DNA of 64,000 nt. It comes from Pseudofrankia sp. DC12. GTDB lineage: Bacteria; Actinomycetota; Actinomycetes; Frankiales; Frankiaceae. Positions 1-8,700 of the stretch are shown here, one piece after another. The stretch covers positions 6,696,430-6,760,429 of the forward strand of contig NZ_KQ031391.1 in assembly GCF_000966285.1 (NCBI RefSeq). The letters run 5' to 3'. The position numbers were made by a program, and so were the translations under genes. Each line of letters opens with the position of its first letter. Position 1 is the first letter of the stretch. The notes under the pieces are model-generated. The model did not search any database. It was not told the origin of the DNA and saw only the letters and a program-made list of their open reading frames with translations.

Positions 1-226
1 GGGGTGAGCGGCTGGTGGTCGGCGAACGCCCGCAACGGGCCGGGCATCGTGCTCGTCGGCACGAACCCGCTGCTCACGTACGGCAGGAACAGGATAAGGA
101 ACGTCATGCCGTTCGCCGCCTCGGGCCCGCCGGCGAGCAGGCCGTGCGTGACCGACAGCCAGGTCATCGCCACCACGTAGAACGCCAGGACGCCGATGGC
201 GGCGGGGAGGGGGCCGCGGTCGTCAT
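1..226 (-). pseudogene. ABC-2 type permease fragment (DrrB-like), 5' deleted
   Basis: The ATG at 226 overlaps the stop of the upstream ATPase (ATGA), as expected for a drrAB pair. Only about eight codons follow in that frame. The next readable protein is in another frame and is the C-terminal part of an ABC-2 permease: hydrophobic LPAAIGVLAFYVV, then LFLPYVSSGFVPTSTMPGP, a hallmark of the last transmembrane region of DrrB-type exporters. Roughly 150 residues carrying the first membrane spans are missing at this junction. The gene runs off the left edge. An assembly error is possible, but the neighbouring ATPase is also damaged. Confidence 0.7.
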
Positions 227-1265
227 GACAGGTCCTTTCCGCTGGTGAGGGTGAGGAAGACGTCGTCGAGGGCCGGGGTGCGCAGCTCGACGCGGGCGGC
301 CTCGACTCCGGCGTCGGCGAGGCCGGTGAGCAGCCGGCGCAGCGCGTTGGCGCTGCCGTCGGTCGGGACACCGACGCGGCGGGCGGGCCGGTCCACGTCG
401 AGCCCGGCGACCGCCGTGGGTCCGTGGGCAGGGCCGGCGGGCAGCAGACTGTGCAGGCAAGCGAGGGCCCGGGCGTAGGTGTCGTCGTCGGGGAAGGTCG
501 GCTCGGCGCGTTCGGTACCGAGGCTGGACTTCAGGTCGGCGGCGCTGCCCTCGGCGACGATCCGGCCGCCGTCCAGCACCGAGATCCGGTCCGCGAGCTC
601 GTCGGCCTCGTCGAGGTACTGGGTGGTCAGCACCGTCGCCCCGCCGTCGGCGAGCTGGGTGACGACGTCCCAGACGCCCTGGCGGCTGCGCGGGTCGAGC
701 CCGGTCGTCGGCTCGTCGAGGAAGATGACCGCGGGTCGGCGACCAGGCCCACGGCCAGGTCCAGGCGGCGGCGCTGCCCGCCGGAGCAGGTCCGCACCAG
801 CCGCCCGCCGAAGCCGGCGAGGCCGAACGCCTCGACCAGCGCGTCGACCCGGCGGCGGGCGTCGGCCCGAGGCAGGCGGAACAGCCGCGCGGCCAGCCGC
901 GCGGCCAGCCGCAGGTTCTCCACCCCGGTGAGCAGCTCGTCGACGGCGGCGTGCTGGCCCGTCAGCGAGATGACCTCGCGGACCCGGCGGGCCTCGCGAC
1001 GCACGTCGCGGCCCGCGACCGTGACCTCGCCGCCGTCGGCGGGCAGCAGCGTCGCGAGGATCCGGACGAGCGTCGTCTTGCCGGCGCCGTTGGCGCCGAG
1101 CAGTGCGTGCACACTGCCGGCGGTGACGTCGAGGTCGACCCCGTCGAGGACGGTGATGTCGCCGAACCGCTTGCGCAGGCCGCGTGCCCGGATCGCGACG
1201 GCACCGGCCGTGGCGGGTGGTGCCGGTGGCCGGCTGGGCGCCGGGTGGGCGGTGGTGGTGGGCAT
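223..1265 (-). pseudogene. DrrA-like ABC exporter ATPase with a single-base frameshift
   Basis: This is the ATP-binding subunit of a daunorubicin-resistance-type (drug or lipid export) ABC transporter, working at the inner face of the membrane. Walker A GANGAGKT and signature CSGGQRRR lie in the first frame. Near 731-737 the reading must shift by one base to continue with the Walker B segment VIFLDEPTTGLDP and the switch region LLTTQYLDEADELADRI; the Gln in place of the switch His is normal for DrrA proteins. Restoring one G in a CCGCGG run would rebuild one protein of about 347 residues. Together with the deleted permease downstream this looks like a dead operon; a homopolymer sequencing error is the alternative. 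Confidence 0.8.
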
Positions 1266-1602
1266 GGCGGTGACCTCCAGGGGGCGTGGAGCTGGCGTCG
1301 GGATCGATCGTCGCGGCCTGTCGTCAGCTGGACACGGGCGCTGGACCCCGAACCGGGGGTGGGGCTATGCCCTCTTCCGCCGGCGGGATTCGCCGACGGA
1401 CGTGGGAAATCGGCGTGCCGGCCCGGTACGGAGACCCCCGGACTGGTCCCGGGTGGGAACCGGGAAAGGCATGTTCGCGACAGCCAGTGGTCTTCTCACG
1501 GCGCAGAATGGGCAGGTGGCGGGGGAGATGGCCCGGAATGCTCCGGGGTCAACGGGTTCACGCCGGCTCGTGGTGGCCGGCGATCTGGCGGAGACGAGGC
1601 CG

Positions 1603-2190
1603 ATGGCTGGCGGCGAGGTTCTGACCGAGGAGAAAGTGTTCGTCGGCGGCCCGGAGAAACGGCCGATCGTGATCGCCGCGTATCGGCCGGAGTGGGTCGC
1701 ACGGTTCGCGTTCGAACGTGACCGGATCGTCGCCGCCCTCGGGCCCCGGGCGGTGCGGGTCGAACATGTGGGTTCGACATCGGTGCCGGGCCTGGGCGCG
1801 AAGCCGATCGTGGACATCCTGGTTGCCGTCGCGGACATTGCCGACGACGGAGGCTTCGTGCCGGCGCTGGTCGTCGCGGGTTATGTCGTGCGGGTGCGCG
1901 AGCGTGGTGAGCACTGGATGTTGCGCACGCCGGAGCAGGACGTGCATGTGCACCTGTGCAGCGCCGGCGGCGACTGGGAGCACCGCCATCTGCTGTTCCG
2001 GGACTGGCTGCGCCACGACGGGGCCGACCGCGCCGCCTACGAGGCGGCCAAGCGCGCCCTGGCGCTGGTCGACTGGCCGAGCACCCAGCACTACTCGGCG
2101 GCCAAGTCGACCATCATCGGGGAGATCACGGCCCGGGCCCGCCCGTGGGCCGCCGCCACCGGCTGGACCGTCCCGCCGCCGCGGGCCTGA
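1603..2190 (+). CDS. GrpB/UPF0157 family protein
   Basis: The 195-residue protein matches the GrpB (UPF0157) family, which has a nucleotidyltransferase-like fold and unclear function. Seen features are the VRVEHVGSTSVPGLGAKPIVD segment, the core motif of the family, and the later DVHVHLCSAGGDWEHRHLLFRD and AAYEAAKRAL blocks, giving a full-length domain. I chose the ATG at 1603 because a GAGACGAGG ribosome-binding site precedes it. An in-frame ATG at 1471 would add 44 low-complexity residues not typical of the family. The gene is monocistronic, between the broken drrAB-like pair and a convergent ABC operon. Confidence 0.85.
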   Translation: MAGGEVLTEEKVFVGGPEKRPIVIAAYRPEWVARFAFERDRIVAALGPRAVRVEHVGSTSVPGLGAKPIVDILVAVADIADDGGFVPALVVAGYVVRVRERGEHWMLRTPEQDVHVHLCSAGGDWEHRHLLFRDWLRHDGADRAAYEAAKRALALVDWPSTQHYSAAKSTIIGEITARARPWAAATGWTVPPPRA

Positions 2191-2643
2191 CCCGCGGCCC
2201 GCCCGCAGCACGTCACACGCCGTTGTCCACGATGTTGACGGCCGGCCGCTGCGACAAACGATCTTCAACGTCTCGCGGGGGCGTGACACGCGGCCGTCGC
2301 GGTGCCGAGCGGTGGTGCGCGGTGGTGCGCGAGCAGAACGGCTAAGGCGCCGAGGGGTGGGGGAGGGCGTCGCCCGAGGCCTCACTGACGCGCTCAGCAC
2401 CTGATTCGGCCGGCCTCGTCGCGCGCAGAGCGGCTGAAAATCCCGGCTGACGCGCCCACGGTCGCACCCCAGGCCTGACCACAAGATAGTCAACGCTGTT
2501 GACGAGCCGGAATCTCATTTTTGATCTTCAACCTCAACCCGGGAGACCAAAAGGACTGAAGACAGCCCCAACAGACAGCGCGGCCTTGTCGTTGCTTGTC
2601 GAAGCGCCGCAGGCGATCTCCGTGCTCTACCCGCGGCCCTGTG
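2191..2643. other. Intergenic stretch without a recognisable gene
   Basis: These 450 bases separate two convergent genes. No coding pattern is visible. The stretch from about 2480 to 2570 is more AT-rich than its surroundings and contains the dyad annotated separately. It may be the remains of a promoter region whose gene is lost. Confidence 0.5.
2489..2503. promoter_or_regulatory. 15-bp dyad, possible TetR/GntR-type operator
   Basis: GTCAACGCTGTTGAC is a perfect 6+6 inverted repeat with a 3-bp centre, a shape typical of TetR or GntR family operators. It lies in the AT-rich part of the intergenic region, 140 bp beyond the end of the leftward permease gene. There is no nearby start codon that it would obviously control. 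Confidence 0.3.
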
Positions 2644-3906
2644 TCAGCGGGCCCGCAGCGCTTCGATGAGGCGGACGCGGCTGCCGGCGCGACGGACGGC
2701 GCCGGCGTAGACGCGTCCGGCGACGCGGACGAGCGCCGCGATGCCGCCGACGTCGAGGAGGACGGCGAGGGCGATCTGCCAACCGGCGGCGGTGCCGGCG
2801 GCGATGAGCATCGGCATGATCAGCGGGGCGGTGAACGGGACGACGGACAGCACGGCGAGCAGGGTGGAGCGCGGGTTGCCGGGCAGGATCGAGATCCCGA
2901 CGACATACGGGATGATGATCATCATGACGAGTGGGGTGGTGACGCCGGCGGCGTCCTCCTGGCGGGAGACGAGCGCGCCGGCGGCGGCGAACAGCAGGGC
3001 GTAGAGGCCGAAGCCGAGCAGGAACCACAGCAGTGACCACAGCGCGGAGCTGGCGGCGATCGAGGCGGGCAGGTTCAGGACGCCGGTCCGCAGGCCGAAC
3101 GGGACGCCGATGGCGGCGTAGAGCGCGAGCTGGAACAGGGCGACGGCGCCGATGCCGACGACCTTGCCGGCCATGAGCTGCCAGGGTCCGACGGTGGCGA
3201 GCAGGAGCTCGACGACGCGGCTGGACTTCTCCTCGATGACGCCCTGGGCGACGGCCGGCCCGAAGATCATCAGTGAGATGTAGATGAGGATGCCGGTGAT
3301 CACACCGAGGCCGATGCGTGAGCTCGCGTGGGGGTCGGTGGGTTCCAGGACGGCGACGTGGATCCCGGCGGCGTTGACGGCGTCTTCGACCTGGGCCGGG
3401 TCGCCGCCGAGGGTGGAGATCTCGGTGCGCAGGGCCTGCTGGCGGGCGACGGCGGTCAGCACGGTGGCGGGCAGGTCGTCGAGGCTGTGGCGGACGACGA
3501 CGTGCAGTCCGCTCGGGTCGGCGGCGGTGATGGCGGCGTCGAGGGTGCCGGCGCGGACCTGGCGTTCGCCGTCGGCGGGGTCGGTGATGGTGACGGTGTG
3601 GACGTCGAGGCCGCTGGCCTTGCCGGTGGCGGTGAGGGCCGCGGCGGTCGGGGCGTCGGTGGCGAGCAGGCCGACGGTGGCGCGGGTCGTGCCGTCGCCG
3701 CTGAACAGGGCGTCGGCGCCGATGCCCAGCAGGAGGGCGACGACGAACAGCGGGGTCATGACCCGGAAGACGCGGGAGCGGAACCGGGTGGTGACCTCGC
3801 GGCGGACGACGAGCCAGAGGACCCGGGCGGAGCCTGGCGGCCGGACCGGGTCGGTCTCGGTGGGCTCGGCCGGGGCGGCGGGGTCGACGTCGCGGGTGCC
3901 GCTCAC
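2644..3906 (-). CDS. ABC transporter permease (NatB-like, ABC-2 family)
   Basis: The 420-residue membrane protein has the layout of NatB/YhaP-like ABC-2 permeases: a cytosolic Arg-rich start (REVTTRFRSRVFRVM), a first membrane span at about 47-65, an extracytoplasmic domain of about 120 residues, then five or so C-terminal spans. The segment AVAQGVIEEKSSRVVELLLATV is the conserved coupling region of this family. The GTG start overlaps the stop of the ATPase gene by 4 bp, so the two are co-transcribed and translationally coupled. They should form an exporter; the substrate (Na+, drug or peptide) cannot be told from sequence. Confidence 0.9.
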   Translation of the reverse strand: MSGTRDVDPAAPAEPTETDPVRPPGSARVLWLVVRREVTTRFRSRVFRVMTPLFVVALLLGIGADALFSGDGTTRATVGLLATDAPTAAALTATGKASGLDVHTVTITDPADGERQVRAGTLDAAITAADPSGLHVVVRHSLDDLPATVLTAVARQQALRTEISTLGGDPAQVEDAVNAAGIHVAVLEPTDPHASSRIGLGVITGILIYISLMIFGPAVAQGVIEEKSSRVVELLLATVGPWQLMAGKVVGIGAVALFQLALYAAIGVPFGLRTGVLNLPASIAASSALWSLLWFLLGFGLYALLFAAAGALVSRQEDAAGVTTPLVMMIIIPYVVGISILPGNPRSTLLAVLSVVPFTAPLIMPMLIAAGTAAGWQIALAVLLDVGGIAALVRVAGRVYAGAVRRAGSRVRLIEALRAR

Positions 3907-4919
3907 GCCTGGCTGCCCTTCGCGGGGTCCGTCCGGCGGGCCGGCCAGGTCTGCTGGGTGGGGATGAGCCGGCCGCGTCGGCCTCGGGTGCGGGTTGGGG
4001 GTTCGGGTTCGCCGGCCTGGTGGGTGACGACCTCGCGGAAGCGCTGGGCGAGGCTGGAGCGGCGGTGGGCGAACTCGCGGACGGGCCCGGTCGCGAGCGC
4101 GGCGCGCAGGATGGCCTGGTCGTCGGTGCCGGTGGCGAGGCGCAGCTCGGTGCGGCCCCGGTCGTCGCGGCTGGCGGTGCGGACGCCGGGGAGGGTGTCG
4201 GCCCAGCCGGTCGGGGCGTCGGGAGCGTCGATGACGAGGACGGACTCGCCGTCGGCGCGGAGCTCGTCGACGGAGCCGACGGCGACCATGGTTCCGGCGG
4301 AGACGATCCCGACGCGGTCGCAGAGCAGTTCGACGAGGTCGAGCTGGTGGGAGGAGAGGACCGTGGGGACCCCGGCGGCGGCGCGTTCGCGCAGGACGTC
4401 GCTCATGACGTCGACGGCGATCGGGTCGAGGCCGGAGAACGGTTCGTCGAGGACGAGGACCGTCGGGTCGTGGACGAGGGCGGCGGCGAGCTGGGCGCGT
4501 TGCTGGTTGCCGAGGGAGAGGGCCTGGACGTCGTCGTCGAGGCGGTGGGCGATGTCGAGCCGGTCGGCCCAGACGCGGGTGGCGGCGCGGGCGGCGGGGG
4601 CGGTCATGCCGTGCAGCTGGGCGAGGTACTCGAGCTGTTCGCCGACGCGCATCTTGGGGTAGAGGCCGCGTTCCTCGGGCATGTAGCCGATCCGGCGGCG
4701 GGTGTCGATGGTGAGCGGGGTGCCGTCGTAGCGGACCTCGCCGGCGTCGGCGGCCAGGACGCCGAGCACGATGCGCATGGTGGTGGTCTTGCCGGCGCCG
4801 TTGGAGCCGACGAAGCCGAACAGTTCCCCGGCGCGGACGTCGAAGGTCATGTCCCGCAGCGCGACGACGTGGCCGTACCGCTTGGACAGCCCGTCGATCT
4901 GTAGCGCTCCGTCGCGCAT
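3903..4919 (-). CDS. ABC transporter ATP-binding protein (NatA-like)
   Basis: This 338-residue ATPase energises the permease encoded just downstream. Walker A GSNGAGKT is near residue 40, the signature LSLGNQQR near 140, Walker B VLVLDEPFSGLDP follows, and the H-loop is VLSSHQLDLVE. A C-terminal domain of about 110 residues, as in NatA/YhaQ proteins, follows the core. The ATG at 4919 is preceded by CTGGAGGCGCCGCG, a good ribosome-binding site; longer upstream readings in the frame are low-complexity and unsupported. Confidence 0.9.
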   Translation of the reverse strand: MRDGALQIDGLSKRYGHVVALRDMTFDVRAGELFGFVGSNGAGKTTTMRIVLGVLAADAGEVRYDGTPLTIDTRRRIGYMPEERGLYPKMRVGEQLEYLAQLHGMTAPAARAATRVWADRLDIAHRLDDDVQALSLGNQQRAQLAAALVHDPTVLVLDEPFSGLDPIAVDVMSDVLRERAAAGVPTVLSSHQLDLVELLCDRVGIVSAGTMVAVGSVDELRADGESVLVIDAPDAPTGWADTLPGVRTASRDDRGRTELRLATGTDDQAILRAALATGPVREFAHRRSSLAQRFREVVTHQAGEPEPPTRTRGRRGRLIPTQQTWPARRTDPAKGSQA

Positions 4920-5027
4920 CGCGGCGCCTCCAGGCTGTGTGGTTGGGCCTGTTGTCGGCCGGCCGTGGTCCATCGTGCCAGTGCTTGCGCCGTTCTTCTG
5001 GGTCGTCGCCGGGTCGCGGGAGGAATT

Positions 5028-5513
5028 GTGCGGTTGCGGGCGCCGGCGGCGGGAGCGGACATCCTGGCGACGTTGGTGCGCGGGGGCCGGTCGGCGTGGT
5101 CGACTGGTCGGGTGGCCGAGACTGATGTGCCGTCGACTGGTGGGCTGGTGGGCTGCTCGTTGTGTGGTCATGCCTGGGCGGCGCACTTCGGCGGTGGGCC
5201 GATGGCGGTGTGGGTGACGTGCTGCGCGACGCCCGTTGGGGCGGGTGCGGAGCCGACCGGTGTGGGCGGGGCCGACGGGGTGGTGGCGGGGCTCGCCGGT
5301 CCGGTCGCGACCTGTTTCTGCCGGCGCGGCGTGGAGGAGTTCCGCGCGGAGGCGCCGGTCGGCGCCGGCGGGGTGGTGCTGTGTGTGACGTGTGGTGCGG
5401 CGCCGGCTGAGGACACGCAGTGCCGGGCCTGTCGGGAGGCTCGGCAGCGGGCGTCGCGGGTTCGGTTCGCGGCCCGTCAGGCCCAGCTTGGCCGGGGGCC
5501 GCGGCGCCGCTGA
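5028..5513 (+). CDS. Small Cys-rich protein with CxxC knuckles
   Basis: I do not recognise the family. The 161-residue protein contains CSLCGHAW, a lone CC pair, CFCRRGVEEF and, near the C-terminus, CVTCGAAP followed by CRACREARQ. These are two or more zinc-knuckle pairs with an Arg-rich tail, suggesting a metal-binding or nucleic-acid-binding protein. The GTG start at 5028 has GGGAGG four bases upstream, much better than any earlier start. It is transcribed away from the ABC operon and faces the ynfA-like gene tail to tail. Confidence 0.6.
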   Translation: MRLRAPAAGADILATLVRGGRSAWSTGRVAETDVPSTGGLVGCSLCGHAWAAHFGGGPMAVWVTCCATPVGAGAEPTGVGGADGVVAGLAGPVATCFCRRGVEEFRAEAPVGAGGVVLCVTCGAAPAEDTQCRACREARQRASRVRFAARQAQLGRGPRRR

Positions 5514-5637
5514 GCGGACGCGTCCGGCGTGGCCCGGTGGGCGTCCGTTTCCTCGTGCCGGTGCCGGCCCGGGTACGGAAATGCTCCTGTTCTGACGCGG
5601 CTGGGGCTGTGGGCTGTGAGAGGTGCCGGGCGGAGGT

Positions 5638-5970
5638 TTAGCCGCGGGGGGCGAACATGATGACCGCCATGCCGGTGAGGCAGACGGCGGCGCCGGCGAG
5701 GTCGAAGCGGTCGGGGCGGTAGCCGTCGGCGAGGGCGCCCCACAGGATCGATCCGGCGACGAAGATGCCGCCGTAGGCGGCGAGGACGCGGCCGAAGTGG
5801 CCGTCGGGCTGGAGGGTGGCGACGAAGCCGTAGAGGGCCAGTGAGGCGATGCCGGCGGCGGCGTAGCCCCAGCCGCGGTGTTCGCGGATGGTCTGCCAGA
5901 CCAGCCAGGCGCCGCCGATCTCGAGGACGGCGGCGACGGCGAACAGGGCGACGGAGCGGGCGACGACCAC
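5638..5970 (-). CDS. YnfA/UPF0060 family small membrane protein
   Basis: A 110-residue protein with four transmembrane helices and the family motifs [18 protein letters not shown] near the start and the central [15 protein letters not shown]. It is full length for UPF0060, a relative of the small multidrug resistance transporters (EamA-like fold). It is an inner-membrane protein; the substrate is unknown. No operon partner is visible. Confidence 0.9.
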   Translation of the reverse strand: MVVARSVALFAVAAVLEIGGAWLVWQTIREHRGWGYAAAGIASLALYGFVATLQPDGHFGRVLAAYGGIFVAGSILWGALADGYRPDRFDLAGAAVCLTGMAVIMFAPRG

Positions 5971-6115
5971 GGCAGGCAGGCGGCTTTCTCGGCGGGGGCG
6001 CCCGCTGCCGGGCGCCTACCCGTCGGAGGCTACCGAGCGCGCCGGCGGGCGGGCCGCGGGGCGCCGGACCCCGTCCGGCGGCTGGCGGCCTGGCGGCGGA
6101 CGAAGTCGCGGCTCG

Positions 6116-6146
6116 GCCCGATTTTCGGCGGATGCCACGGCGACCC
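6116..6146 (-). repeat. Solo transposon-end-like sequence, shared with 40756-40793
   Basis: Read on the minus strand, this begins GGGTCGCCGTGGCATCCGCC and continues CGAAAATCGGGC. The same 31 bases occur at 40756-40787 with one difference (GTAGC for GTGGC), where they start with GGGG next to a Tn3 transposase remnant. Tn3-type ends begin GGGG(T/C), so this is probably an orphan inverted repeat. It sits at the very end of the following minus-strand gene. The region 5971-6115 shows no recognisable gene. Confidence 0.5.
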
Positions 6147-6147
6147 T

Positions 6148-7242
6148 CTACAGGAAGCCGGTGAGGCCAGTGGGACGGTGCGGGCCGATGGCGAGGAGCT
6201 CGAACAGGCCGTAGCCGACCTGGCCGTCGCGGGTGAAGCGGGCGAGGCTGTCGGTGATGCCGACGAGGCGGCCGGCGGTGTCGGGGTCGGTCAGCTCGAC
6301 GGTCTCGCCGTCGACTTTCAGCGGCCCCTGGTACATGCCGTGCCTCCAGCCGGGGTCGAAGCCGTAGCCGGTGCCGGCTCCGAGGTGGGCGGTGAGCTGG
6401 ACCTCGGCGGTGATCTCGGGGAGCTTGTCGTCGCGGCGGGTGAAGCGGATGGCGGCGGCGGTCGGGACGCGGGTGCCGGGCCGGAAGGTGATGGTGACGT
6501 CGGGGCGGCCGAGCTGTTCGGCGGGCCGGCCGGTGGCCTCGGGCCAGACGAGCAGCGCCTCCTCCAGGGCGCGGTTCCCGGCTTCGTCCTCCTGCACGAT
6601 GACGATGACGGAGTGGTCGGGGAACTGGATCGGCAGATAGAGCCAGAAAAGGGTGTGGAACTCCCCTGGCCGGCCGGGAGGTTCGGGTTCGCCGACGGGC
6701 CGGATTCCCCAGGACCGGTCGCGGGTGCCCCACCAGCGGTCGGGGGTGACCTGGGTGGTGTGCCCGTCGACGGTGAAGGTGCCGGTCCAGCGGCCGGTCT
6801 GGGCGAGGCGGCAGGCGTCGATGATGATCCGGTCGGAGGCGCCGCGGATGGTCTGGCGGGGTTCGAGGGTCGCGGGCATGGCGGCGTCGAAGGTGAGGTC
6901 GGCGGACAGGCCCCAGTCGTTGGGTTCGAGGACGAACCGCAGGGTGCGCAGGCCTTCGACGACCTCGACGCGGAACGGGCCGACGGTGGTGTCGAGCCGG
7001 TCGGCGGCGAGTTCTGCGGAGGCGCGTACGACGCGGTGCTCGGTGCCGCGGCGCAGCAGGGCGAACGCGTCGGCGGTGCCGAGGTTCGGGTACTGGCCGA
7101 GGCCGAGGACGAGGAACGTGTCGCCGGTGTGGGTGCCGCAGTTGAAGTAGTAGCGGTCGTAGAAGTTGCGGTCGGAGGTGGCGGCCTGGCGGATCGGTGC
7201 GGCGGTCTGGTGGACGGGGTAGTCGTCGAGCGGCGACAGCAC
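6148..7242 (-). CDS. Conserved hypothetical protein next to an APH-like kinase
   Basis: This 364-residue soluble protein begins LSPLDDYPVHQTAAPIRQ and contains FYDRYYFNCGTHTGDTFL and DRWWGTRDRSWGIRP. The type is common in mycobacteria and relatives, usually beside phosphotransferase-like or lipid-metabolism genes. The tryptophan-rich centre recalls lipocalin-like or attH-like beta-barrel domains; this is an inference. The GTG at 7242 is preceded by AGGAGCACCC. It lies 89 bp downstream of the kinase gene and probably shares its promoter. No catalytic motif is apparent. Confidence 0.75.
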   Translation of the reverse strand: MLSPLDDYPVHQTAAPIRQAATSDRNFYDRYYFNCGTHTGDTFLVLGLGQYPNLGTADAFALLRRGTEHRVVRASAELAADRLDTTVGPFRVEVVEGLRTLRFVLEPNDWGLSADLTFDAAMPATLEPRQTIRGASDRIIIDACRLAQTGRWTGTFTVDGHTTQVTPDRWWGTRDRSWGIRPVGEPEPPGRPGEFHTLFWLYLPIQFPDHSVIVIVQEDEAGNRALEEALLVWPEATGRPAEQLGRPDVTITFRPGTRVPTAAAIRFTRRDDKLPEITAEVQLTAHLGAGTGYGFDPGWRHGMYQGPLKVDGETVELTDPDTAGRLVGITDSLARFTRDGQVGYGLFELLAIGPHRPTGLTGFL

Positions 7243-7331
7243 GGGTGCTCCTGGGGTTCGTCGGCGGCGACGGTTCGGGCGTCCAGAGGAGGCCGGGCCG
7301 GCTGTGGCGCCGCTCTGGCGGGCTGGCCCGG

Positions 7332-8489
7332 TCAGCCGGCGGCGGTGGGGGCTCCCGCGGGAGCGGTCCTCGGGGTTTCGCGGTCGGGTGGGGCGCCGGG
7401 GGCGGGCAGGTCGAGGAGCGTGGCGAGCATCCGGCTGACGGTGTTGTTCGTGATCATGTCGGTGGTGGGGTCCATCATCCCGAGCTCGACGAACGTCACC
7501 AGGATGCGCAGCATGATCACGGCGAAGCGGTAGGCGGCGAAGACCTCGTAGTAGTCGAGGTGGCGGACCGGCCGGCCGAGGAGCTGTTCGTAGCGGGCGA
7601 CGGTCTCGGCCCGGGTGGGGAAGCCGGCGAGGCGGGGCGCGTCGCAGCCTTCGCAGTGGTGGCGGTCGAGGAACAGGAACCAGGCGAAGTCGGTCTCGGG
7701 GGCGCCGAGCTCGGCCATCTCCCAGTCGAGGACCGCGGTGGGGTGGAACTGTTCGTCGAACAGGATGTTGCCGATGCGGGCGTCGCCCCAGAGCAGGACG
7801 GGTGGGTCGGGTTCGTCGGGCTGGTGGGCGCGCAGCCAGTCGCGTGCCGTGGCGAGGGGTTCGGGGGGTGTGTCGAACACCTTGGCGCCGGCCCAGGTGA
7901 GCATCTGTTCGTAGTAGGCGAGCTGCTGGTCGATCCCGGTGCGGCCGCGCCCGGCACTGTTGAGGAAGCCGAGGTCCAGGGTGGCGGGGTCGAGGCGGTG
8001 GACGCGGGCGAGGATGTCGATGCCGGCCCACCACATCGCGGCCCGGTCGGCGGGGTTGACGTCGTGCAGCCAGCCGCCGACGTGGTAGGGCGGGTTGTCG
8101 TTGGGGGCGCGGCCGTCGGCGGCGGCCATGACGAAGAACGGGGCGCCGAGCAGGGTGGCGTCGGGTTCGTAGCCGAGCAGTTCGGGGACGGGCAGGCCGG
8201 GGTCGGCTCCGGTGAGGGCTGCCATGATCTGGTACTGCTCGGCGAAGCGTGGTTCGAGGAACACCTGGTAGACGGTCGGGGCGATCCGCAGGACGAGGCG
8301 GCGGGTGGTCCGGGTGTCGCCGTCGCCCCAGGTGGCGTCGAAAAGGTGGGTCTCGTTGGAGAAGCCGAGCCCTTCCGGGCTGGCCAGCGGGCCGAGGTCG
8401 ACGCCGCCGGTGGCGCCGGGGAGCCGGGGGGTGAGCCAGCCGGCGAGCCGGGTGCGGGTCAGCTCGGGGTCGCGTTCCTGTGCCTGCAC
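7332..8489 (-). CDS. APH-family phosphotransferase (aminoglycoside/choline kinase-like)
   Basis: The 385-residue protein has the APH kinase fold: a nucleotide-binding N-lobe with LVLRIAPTVY, the catalytic loop LLWGDARIGNILFDE (usual form HGDxxxxN, here WGDARIGN, with the first His replaced by Trp) and the metal-binding VLDWEMAELG. These proteins phosphorylate small hydroxyl compounds. In actinobacteria, relatives near acyl-CoA dehydrogenase genes act in lipid or steroid catabolism. A KstR-like operator lies about 70 bp upstream, which fits that role. It forms a likely two-gene operon with the conserved protein downstream. Confidence 0.85.
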   Translation of the reverse strand: MQAQERDPELTRTRLAGWLTPRLPGATGGVDLGPLASPEGLGFSNETHLFDATWGDGDTRTTRRLVLRIAPTVYQVFLEPRFAEQYQIMAALTGADPGLPVPELLGYEPDATLLGAPFFVMAAADGRAPNDNPPYHVGGWLHDVNPADRAAMWWAGIDILARVHRLDPATLDLGFLNSAGRGRTGIDQQLAYYEQMLTWAGAKVFDTPPEPLATARDWLRAHQPDEPDPPVLLWGDARIGNILFDEQFHPTAVLDWEMAELGAPETDFAWFLFLDRHHCEGCDAPRLAGFPTRAETVARYEQLLGRPVRHLDYYEVFAAYRFAVIMLRILVTFVELGMMDPTTDMITNNTVSRMLATLLDLPAPGAPPDRETPRTAPAGAPTAAG

Positions 8490-8558
8490 GGCGAGCCCTT
8501 TCCGCGCGGCTCGTCGTGGGGCCGCCAGCCGTCCCGGTCGTGAGCCACGCCACAGAAC

Positions 8559-8572
8559 TGGAACTGGTTCTA
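8559..8572. promoter_or_regulatory. KstR-like operator
   Basis: TGGAACTGGTTCTA matches TnnAACnnGTTnnA, the published recognition pattern of KstR, the TetR repressor of cholesterol catabolism in mycobacteria and rhodococci. It is embedded in a longer dyad AGAAC-N8-GTTCT. It lies 70 bp upstream of the leftward APH-like gene and 130 bp upstream of the rightward ECF gene; the former is the likelier target. Confidence 0.45.
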
Positions 8573-8700
8573 GCCTGCGGTCGGCGTGCTGTCAATCGCC
8601 CCCCGCGTAACCCGGCTGGGGCCGGGGCGGCCCGGCGGCTCATCGTGGCGGAGGGCGGACGCGTTTCGACTAGGGCAGGCCAGACACGGAGGGGGCGAGG

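Noticed and set aside
424..1602. N-terminal extension of the GrpB-like protein by almost 400 codons
   Set aside because: The extension is antisense to the DrrA-like gene and low-complexity; the family domain is complete from 1603.
6148..8643. One 831-codon minus-strand protein
   Set aside because: Only the C-terminal 364 codons are protein-like; the upstream part is a shadow of the APH-like gene in another frame, and a good GTG with ribosome-binding site exists at 7242.
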